DNA of 64,000 bases, taken from NCBI RefSeq assembly GCF_001949145.1, contig NW_019091404.1, positions 3,090,885 to 3,154,884 on the forward strand. Direction: 5' to 3'. Under the pieces are notes generated by a model. It did not search any database, was not told where the DNA came from, and was given only the letters and a program-made list of their open reading frames with translations. Shown here in pieces: positions 36,651-46,055 of the stretch. Position 1 is the stretch's first letter; the number at the start of each line of letters is the position of its first letter. Position numbers and translations under genes: made by a program. The DNA comes from Acanthaster planci. Lineage: Eukaryota > Echinodermata > Asteroidea > Valvatida > Acanthasteridae.

Positions 36651-38489
36651 GAGGAAACCACTGATACTGAATCTACCAGAGGTCACTGAGTCTCGCTGAA
36701 GCAAACATCGAAGAATCTATTACAAACTGAGAACCTACCATAGGCAGGCTTGTGCAACATTTCTTAATTCTTCTACCAGTTATTCGTGTTTGAGAGGTAT
36801 GATGTTCCTTTTTATTTATACATTGTTATGGGATAACAAGTACATAATTATACATGTTCTATGTACGCATGATGTACAATTCATATTTCGATATTTCGGC
36901 TTTTTGTTTAAGTAGGGAGTTCAATTTATATACATATACTCTGAATGATTTTTTGAGCCGTAGACGGTAGAAAAAGTCAAAACGTATCTTTTTGATGCAC
37001 CGTTGACCTATAGTGCACAGTATTGTTGGTGATTGTACCTGCTCAGGCTGCTTAGTGACATGTTTGGAGTTTCACCAGAAATTAAAATGTGGCAATTTAA
37101 TTTAAAACCAAGTTGTGCTTCATTGCACTTTTTTTCTTTCTTTGTGTGGAATCAGAATATAGCACTAGTTCTGTGTAATTTGATACAAACTTCAGCGTTG
37201 AATTTTACACTCCAGTTTTTTTGCAGGGGTTTGGCAGTGCATTTTTCTCTTTTTTTATTTTCTGAGGACAGCCACTTGGCTTTGAAGAACCTGAGAAGAT
37301 GCAGTGGTTGAGATTAGAAGTATGTAACGAGGAAACAACTGCGCAAAAAGGGCAATTTTAATGTCTTATGCAGTGTAATAACTGATACTTACAGATCGTA
37401 ACGATCCCTTGTAATGTGTTTTACATGTACAACAGAAGTACATTCACTACAGGATCTTCAGTCACTCCGGTACTTGTTTTTCAGGACACCGTGGCCTGAT
37501 TAAGGGCACTCGCTTGCCACTCCTGTATTTCGAAAACCTTAATATTGTTGCCATTCAAAACCCTCGCACTGCCAAAATAAACAAGAACGGCGCGAAGGCA
37601 TGATTGCTTTTTCGAGTCCTGTTGCTCAAAAAGTCGTTCCCTTAATATGGCGACAAAACGTGAAGGCCAACTTCGATCTGACATTGTAATAGCTCTAGAG
37701 AGACACACCCCCTAAATAGCGAAAGGGAGGTCATGAAAGGTTCATTCGTGGATAAGTGACAAATATAAAATACATTTTAATACAGCTGCATACTGTGCAC
37801 GGCAAAGGTAACTTTTTTTTCTTATTTTGACCAGCGAAGGAAAAAATTAATACATGTATTGCGGTATAAATAATCATACATCATTTTCATTACAGTTGCT
37901 TTAAACATTTACGAAAATTCATTATATTGCTCAAAGTGCCTAGGACTAAAAGAAAGCTGTGGCATTTGAATAGAATAACTTTTATTTTATTCACATGTAG
38001 GATCGATTTTGTTTAATATGCTTGTCGACTCGGTCTCCAATGCACTATAAAATGCTGCTTCATGAATCTTCGATGAAGACTTATCAGTGTATATTCATCT
38101 TTTTATCCAGTGACCCATCACTGATGACCTTGTGAGATTGTTACAAAAGTTTGATGGGGCATTGTGTTTCTTGGTTTTTGAAAATATCAAAGATTAGAAC
38201 AGAGTTGAATAGATGCCGAGATACATATGGACTTCTACAAGTGTATTTTCCAAAAACTCCCGTGGATACAATGCGAATGCATCAAACAGCCAATAATTTT
38301 ATATTAATGCCACAAACATTTCGTAACTGGAGAAATGACTTTTATTTACGAAAATTGCCATATGTACGCTGTATGTTCATTGCATCATGAAAAAAGTTAA
38401 AAAAAATAAACCTTAAACTTAAGTTTTCTATTTACAATACTTCATTTTTTAAAAATCTTGTTTGCAGATTGTCGAAGAACTTCATCAAC

Positions 38490-40890
38490 ATGGCGCTAGC
38501 AGAACCTTGGGCAGATACTAACACAAAGACCCAGCCAGACCCCAAGACACAGACTGATGGAAAAGAGGATCTGACGTTCACCTCGGCCGACATCGAGGAG
38601 GCAAACACTGTCATAGTCATCGCACCTGACTTCTCCGGGATGGACAGGTCGGTCTGGGGCATCTGGTGGCCCGTCCACCAGTACGGCTTCGGTACGCTGT
38701 TCCTCTTGCTCTGCATCTATGCGCTCTACGCAACTGTCTTGCGCATCTGCAAGAACCGGGCCGTGGGTAACGGCGCTCGCTCCAGGAAGTCGGTCCAACC
38801 TGTCTTCACTTGCATAAACATCTTGGTTTTCTTGTTGGGTCTGAGCAATACCTTGATGCTCTTTCTGGATCCTTATCTCTTCTACCAGAGGATCCCTTTA
38901 CTCCTCGGGGTCATACTCATCAACACGCCTTACCCTTGCATGACGTCAGCCTTTGCACTCGTCAACTGGGTACTGATATCCATATCTCAAATGCGCATGA
39001 CGAGAACGTCGCGTCTGCGCAGTGTGTGGTTCCTGACTGGCGTCATTATTGCGCACTTCGCCTTGGTCATAGGTGCCAGTCTTATTTTGGTCTTACTTTT
39101 CCCCATCTTAGTCATAGGCATCGTCTGCCATGGTTTCTTTGTCTTGTGGGGTGTGATTCTCAGCTTGACTTACATTTACAGCGCCTGGAAGATCATGAGC
39201 ACAGAAAAACACAACCGTAAGACACTCTATGACATCTCAGTCCGAGATGGGAGCACCATAGATGGTAACGGCTCATTCAAAACGAATGCCGGCTCGATAA
39301 TCTCGGGAAAGATTTCCCAAGGACTCACGTCGATGTTCACAAAAAGTGCTCGGCAAAGGGAACTCGACACCAGTGACATTAAGCCCGTGTTCTCGATTGG
39401 TCAGGCTGGCAAGATCCAGCACCCTGTTGCGCCGATGCCATCAACGATTGCTGATGGTGAAGTTGAATCGCACATCACTACCCTTGATACCTTAAGTGAA
39501 GAAAGCCCCGACTCTCAGAATCAAGAAAAAGTTGACGAGGCAAATGAGAATGGGACTGAGTCATCCCAACGCAACGATGAGGGCCAGAAAGAGTCTCCGC
39601 GAAACGGCGGTGTGAACAGAGACTACACCACCAGGAGTAATGTGTCTAAATGTACTACCCTGAAGCAGACAACTCACCAGTCTAGTAAGAGTACCCGTTC
39701 GACATCTGTGAAACTTGGTGGGAAAATTGAGAGGCAGTCTGGCAGTAAAATATCTGGTTCCGGCCGACCACAAAAGTCAACCCAAAAGGTAAGGGTTCTC
39801 AGTTAGGCTTTGGCCTGTAACAATTAATTTAAGCTTGGGTAAATATGGGGTAAGCTTAAGAATATGCTCGACAATACGGTCAGTTTGCCTTAGCCGCCAT
39901 CAGTCTCTTATGATGGGGATCACATCGTGTATTAGCAAGTTAAACTTGAAGTTACTTTTGCAAAGAATCAATACTGGTTACCGGGCAAAACCATTGACTT
40001 CTGGTGATGCGCCACCTTCAAATTATCTGTCGATTAGTACATGCAATACGGCACAATGAAAAAATCTGAGTTTGAAATCTCTACGTGGGTTAATCTCGAT
40101 GGAAAATAGGCTGTTAGAATTGCAACCGCTTTCCTCCATTTTATCACTCAACGAGTTGCAAGATGTTTGATTGTTGGGAGTGGTTGAGAGTGGTTCCCTC
40201 CACACATTGCAATGAAGAGATCCGGAACCATTGCATGGTTCCGTTCGTTTGTATAGCTCGGGATAGCCAAGGGGTAATCCTGATATTTACACGATCAATG
40301 GTTAAGAATAACGTCACAAGGCACTTTCATTGATCTTCCCAAATTGCCGTCGCTTGCTTCTGACAAAAATGGCAAAAAAGTAAGGAGTAGGTAGAAGAGA
40401 CTAGGCGGCAGGCAGCTTTTACAAAGAGGTTATTTGTACACTTTCTTTCAGGTGTTTCGTATTTCTGCAATCACGGCTGTGTTGGGTATCGCTGCAGCAG
40501 GGTTAGGCTTGTATGGTATTCTAGGCCTAATGATAGCCAGCGCCGCCAACCAACCTACCGAGTGGGGCTGGTATGCTTTCCAGACGTGCTTCAGGTATGT
40601 TCTAAGCGATTTTCAAGTTGAGTCGATTATCACTTGACAAAAGGGAGCCACTCAGTCAAACAAGTTCCCTGAATATGTTTCATTTGATGTTAAGAATGCT
40701 GACACGCCTTCATACTATGGTCCTATTATACATTTCAGTGCCGTTGCAATTTAAATTTGCGTGGCTTTTTATTCTGCTAGTAATTGGTTTTTCCTGTCTT
40801 GTCTTGATCGGCAGGTTTGTGGAGCTCGGTATGGGATGTACCATGGCTTACTTCACAACACAGCCCTTCCCTCGTCGACGTCAACGGTAG
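38490..40890 (+). CDS. PRRT3/PRRT4-like seven-transmembrane protein, paralogue B
   Basis: Three coding exons: 38490-39788, 40452-40594 and 40815-40890 (TAG 40888-40890). They total 1518 nt and 505 aa. The ATG follows an acceptor (tttgcag) by 22 bases, so an upstream non-coding exon is expected (candidate 5' end near 36.7 kb). A polar N-terminus of about 55 residues precedes helix 1 (WWPVHQYGFGTLFLLLCIYA). Then come LDPYLFYQRIPLLL, PYPCMTSAFALVNW, HGFFVLWGVILS, a roughly 190-residue S/T/K-rich cytosolic-type loop, helix 6 in exon 2 and helix 7 across the last intron (WGWYAFQTCFR, then FVELGMGCTMAYF). The membrane layout matches vertebrate PRRT3/PRRT4 and paralogue A. The helix-7 intron has the same position and phase 2 in both, while the phase-0 intron before helix 6 exists only here. 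The biochemical role is unknown. Confidence 0.7.
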
Positions 40891-41256
40891 ATGTTAGGTG
40901 GATCTTAAGTCCATGGAAATGGAAACAGTAACTTGTACAGAAAATGAAATTCATCGGCTTTATTTTAAAGAAAATGTCCTGGCAATGTCTCACACTTTCT
41001 TTGCTGAATGAAATGAAAGTGTGGAGAATCTTCCAACAGGAAGATGGAAAAACCATCATAAATGTGTGCATGCGCATAATTGATTGTGGAAATTAAGTAC
41101 CTATGGTCACATGACCAAGCACCAGCAAAGTCCTTACTATTCCAGATTTTCTTGCAGTAGTACCTGAATGGTTAGAAATTAATGCATCGACTTCGAGACA
41201 GCAACCGAAAAATATGCAGGAGTAATGGTACTGGTAGCAACAATAGACCTTTCACT

Positions 41257-41262
41257 AATAAA
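41257..41262 (+). promoter_or_regulatory. Candidate polyadenylation signal of 7TM paralogue B
   Basis: AATAAA about 370 bases after the TAG at 40888-40890, the first canonical hexamer downstream. Confidence 0.4.
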
Positions 41263-41761
41263 TTCATAATTATGCACCCATGCGCACAAATGGCCTTGGC
41301 GGTAAGAAGTGTGAGCGGCTCATTGAAAAGGTACACAGTTACGACTTTGATTATTAGTTTCTCTCAGGTTTTCTGGCTGTGTTCAGTTTTTTCTTCAGAA
41401 AAACCCATTAAGTCGTTGTTCCTATTAATTTCTAATCTAAGCGGGATTTTTAGTGCTCTGTAAAAGGACTTTATAATCTTCTTGTGCACATGAGATCGCT
41501 GTTTCTTAGTATGGCCCCTTCCATCATAAATATTATTACATCGTTAGTGTTCTTGGAGCCAACCTGTACATTTGTAAACGCGTACTGATGTTCCCCAGGG
41601 CCTGTATCGATGAACCAGTTTGGTATTCCAATAGCATATACGCGCGCGCACGTGCAATAGTCCAATCAGCGCAGCCATAATTATGCTTACTACGTGTGTG
41701 CGCTTTCTTCCCGAAAGACCTTGGCTTTTTGAAATACGGAATTGGATTATTGTTACCCATT

Positions 41762-42125
41762 CAGCAGCCGTGACAGCAACTTCAGCAGTGTTAGAAATAA
41801 CGACAGCACCATCAGCAGCGGCAGTTACTTGGGGCAGGCATAGCAGGTAACAGATGTCGCAGCATCGGCAGTCACAGAAAACAGAAGCAGCGCCGGTGGC
41901 ATGCAGCCATGCATGCATGATTGGTGGCAATATAATTAACGGCAGTGTCAACAGCAGCAGTCATTCGTTGCGGCTGTAACAGCATCCGCAGAAAAAACAG
42001 CACGGTGGCGTAATCACAGAAGCAGCAACAAACAGTCGTAGACAATGCGGTAGCCACAGTAGCGAAAACAGAAACATGCATGCAGCAGGAAATTCGGCAA
42101 TATGTTAACAACAGCGGCAGGAGCG
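41762..42125. repeat. Degenerate CAGCAG/CGGCAG-rich tract
   Basis: CAG, CAGCAG, CGGCAG and AACAGCAGCAG words recur about every 10-20 bases over roughly 360 bp without a fixed period, and CATGCATG palindromes occur twice. The + strand reads through stops, so it is not a polyglutamine exon. It is probably a decayed trinucleotide-type array. Confidence 0.5.
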
Positions 42126-42673
42126 ACTGCACCCTAGAGAGTTGCAGACCACTAATTCAAGTGAGAATTACTGGCCAGCTCCTAAGTACCCCGCAGTATC
42201 TTTTGAACAAGGAGATTATTTAGCCCCTAAAATGGTGAGATTGTGTAAATCGTTGCCAGGATGAACTCCCTGCATTTGAGATTTCATATGAGAGCAGAAT
42301 GGCTAAAAACTACGGTTGAAAATGGTACTAAGTGCCCGAGAAAATTGAGGGTTGCCACTTGAAAAAAATGGCTGCGATCGGACTTCGGAAAAAAGCACTT
42401 TTCGAGGGGTAATTTTGCCTTGTGGGAATAATTAAAAATTCAATTGGTTAACCCACAAAGAACTGAAAAGAAATTGAAAGATCAGTGACCAGACAAGAAT
42501 TTCATTTGTGTTTCAGAAATCTCAGGGATGTTGGCGTGCATGTTATTGGGCCCTGAACAGTGCTGATTTTACACTGTTTTCAATGGGGCTTGAATTAGTG
42601 GACTGTACCAGGGGCGGATCCAGGAGTTTTTTCGGGGAGGTCGGGGGGTAAGGCCGGAGAATTTTTTCTAATG

Positions 42674-42841
42674 GGAGACTTTGAAACGCTTGATGGCGGC
42701 AAACACACCGGTCTCTTTAACCAGTTCTGAGCATGCACACGTTGTTCTGAGCATGCATGTTTAGTTCTGAGCGCTCGCAAAACTGTTAAAAAAAAAAAAA
42801 AAGACTGGTGTGTCTGCTGCCACCAGCGTCTCAAAGTCTCC
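42674..42841. repeat. Foldback with triplicated GTTCTGAGC loop
   Basis: The left arm (about 42674-42714, starting GGAGACTTTGAAACGCTTGA) and right arm (42802-42841, ending GTCTCAAAGTCTCC) are imperfect reverse complements of about 40 bp. The loop contains three direct copies of GTTCTGAGC about 22 bp apart and a run of A. It is immediately preceded by a CAGGGGCGGATCCAGGAG transposon-type end. Confidence 0.6.
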
Positions 42842-45800
42842 TATTTTTCATTTTTCGGCCACGTGGAAACGAGGATGAAACATTACGCATACATTATTTC
42901 CAATGGTATTGGTGCACTTACCTTAGTTTTTAGTCTCAGTGCGGTGGGGGAGCAAGGTCGACCCCCACCTTCCATGAATCCTCGCCTGTAGACTCGTAGC
43001 AGCAAGCAACTGTAAGCTTAGGTTTTAGCAGCTAAGTTTGAATTTGAGTAGCTATATATAGGCTAGGTCTAACGACAGTGATCACTCATCATCTACACGT
43101 AGGTCCTTATAGGTTTAACATTCCAAAATGCAGCTCGATCTATTGTAAGTACACTTAATGAACACGTAAGTGTGTGATTTATAAAGTTGTAGAAATATTG
43201 AACGATACGAAGAACGGTGGAAGCCAAAATACGTCTGTTTTTAAAATTTTAACTCACGGCACTGTTCAAACTAAGTTTTGTGCTTTAATATCGTACAGGC
43301 ACAAATGAAAACGTTTATGTTATTTTGTAGAATAAGAACTGTGATTGGGGGTGCTGGGTTCCCTGCGTGTGTTTGTTGTCTTTTCAGAATCGAACCGTTC
43401 CTTTTAATAACTATTTTAGAGAAAAACCTAAATATTTGAAAATTTTATTCCTTAATTGCGGAGGTTTCGTGTACATGTAATCAGGTTCTTTTAGTTTTCC
43501 CCAGCATGCGTTTGAGGGATCTAAATACAGTATCAACTCCACGTGGAATAAGCGTCAATTGTTGGATGAATTCGTGATAGTTGGTTTAATTAACAAGTCT
43601 GAACATGTTGCCAAGGTAACTTCAGTTTCTCTTACAGATTAATACATGTGTTTATATACTTTGTGAAGATGTGTCGTTGCATCATGAGAAAAAAACTGAC
43701 AATGTAGATCCTCAAAGATACTTTTAGGGAAAATTTGAAATGTTGGGTACCATATACACGTTATCATGTCTTGTTTGGAATAAATCCTCACCGTGTGTAG
43801 ACAACAAAAATAAAAATTTGATGACTCTTTATTCATAAGGAGAATTACATGTACAGTATGAGCAGGGGACGACAGATGTGACTGCACACATCATCTAAGA
43901 TATTTCATATCCTTCAAGTTACTTTAAATCTGCCGGTTGAGTCTTTCTGAATGTGTACATGTACATGACAATGAAAGTACCCCTCAAGCGTTAAATGACA
44001 ATGCACGAAGTATCTTTAGACACTAACAATATCAATTGAAGGTACATTGACACCGGAAAGAAGGTTGGACACTTTCTTGTTTTTTGAATCTCAGTGTACC
44101 GGTTAAAATAATTTTCAAAGTCAGTCGGGTATGGTTGGACAGATGTAAAAAACCCTACATTTAAATTGTAGTTTGCTTGTGCTTGGCAGTAATCTACGAC
44201 GTAGGGGAATGCCAACAGAAGTTAAACGATTATCGGAGGCACTGATCTCCATGTAAAGTGCGAATATTTTTCCCCAAGCGGATACTTAATTAATTACGAA
44301 ACTGACTCCACATTGTGGAAAGTTGTGGGTGACAGTCGATAAGCAGGTTTGTTATAGGTTTATCAGAAACACCAAACAACCGACGGGACGCATCAGAACT
44401 GGAGAAACCTAACTCAATATGAGGCGTTGCGTTATGATGACATTACTCTCAAGAGTATCCATCATTATTTACTTGTGTAGCATGATGAACAACCTGGACC
44501 CATTCTTCAACAGAATACATGAACAATATATACTTCATGACAAATTTGTGTGCTTGGCGAAAAGCAGGGCTGGGAACCAGTCACAGTGAGAAAAAGCCAG
44601 TTCGAAATTTCAAAAAGGGCAAAGGTCGACGCATATGGCAGCGATAAAGGACCATAGTCTTTTTATGGAATATCTACGGAGATGACAGACCCATTGATCT
44701 CCATTATAAAGAGGGCAGACCTCTCAGTGCGCGGTTAATGACCTCAGACGCACTTCATTTTAGGTATGCGCTGTTGCCGGAAGACCGACTTTGTGCAATA
44801 CACACTATTTCCACGAACCAATCTTCAACACAATGCTAAAAAACTTCGTTGTATTTGTTTGAGATTCACAATTTAAGGAGATCGTGGATAGTCACGACCG
44901 TCTGTTACATTGTCCATCGTCTGTTTCGCTGTCCATTTTGGTGACAGTTAATGCTTTACATCAAATTTAAATAAGGCCTGGTAAAAACGTAACATGAAAA
45001 ATAGAAAGGAGGAGGCAGGAGATTTATCTTTCGTTTTTATGTCTAGATGCCCGCCACTTCCCTAGGCGCTTGTGCAATTTACAGCCATAACCGTACGCAT
45101 AAATTTGAAGACGTTTGATCTGGGGATCACACGGTCACCAAAAGAGTCTAACGTTAGAGTTTAGTGGTTCTGGCTTGCAAATATTTCCTTATCCAATTGA
45201 TCAGTTGACTTTTTGCTGGTTTTAACCAATTTTCTCAAAGAAAAATTGAGGCGGCCTCCGAAAAACGAAGCGGGCGAAGACGCTAAATATGTTTTTAAGG
45301 CCTAAAATAACAGTCACATGGGTAACTCTTAGTCATTTACCCTTTCCTTCTAAGCTTATTCATGTTGGTAAAAATAGATTAGAACACTGTCCGTCGTTTC
45401 ATTATTAAAAAATAATGCAGGTTATATCTTCGATCGCTTCCTCGGGTTTATTGTTCTACAACCACGTCCATTATTTGTCCATAATGGACAGAACAGGATA
45501 AAAAAGAAAGTAAATGGAAGATAAACCACAAATCGTTGTCTTATAATCAGCCCATGTAGGCTGCATATTGTGAAACCCTGTGAACCGATACCAGTATCAA
45601 TTAAGGGTTGTGTTACGTCACAACCAGCAGGTCAGCGGTGGGATGATACACAGTAAACAAAGCTTAAAACTAAACTTGTACAAGTCGGACGGCGTGTACT
45701 ACCCGCTGCTATCAACATTTTTTCTAACGACGTCGATACATTGCCACTTGCAATCAGTTGCAAAATTATAATATACTGTTTGGATGTTGTTTACACGTTT

Positions 45801-46055
45801 CACCTAATCAACTATTTGACGTTGCACTACGTGAGACAAATTGAGTCAGCGCGTCATTAAAAATGTTGCAACTCTATTGAACGCTTGTGTGAATCAGTTT
45901 TCAAGTTTGCTGAGCGACGAGTAGAACGTGTGCCATACTTCCTGGAGGGTGAAATAATGGGATGTAAGCATTCTCACACAGTACACGTACGTAGATATTC
46001 ACTGATACCGTTTCTACCGATTCATTCGTATTGTTCGTCTATTAAGAGGAGCGAT

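Larger units (their letters stand above)
41263..45884. other. Intergenic region 7TM paralogue B to Toll-like receptor
   Basis: No coding exon recognised. It holds a CAG/CGGCAG-rich degenerate stretch (about 41762-42125) and a GGGGCGGATCCAG-type transposon end (42609-42650) running into a foldback at 42674-42841. The TLR promoter should lie in the last kilobase, but no TATA box was singled out. Confidence 0.35.

Noticed and set aside
41762-42125. CAG-rich stretch as a polyglutamine exon
   Set aside because: Stops in all frames and no fixed period; read as a degenerate repeat.
45885-46055. N-terminal extension of the Toll-like receptor
   Set aside because: The frame has no upstream ATG except 45957 and the extension would hide a clear signal peptide starting at 46056.
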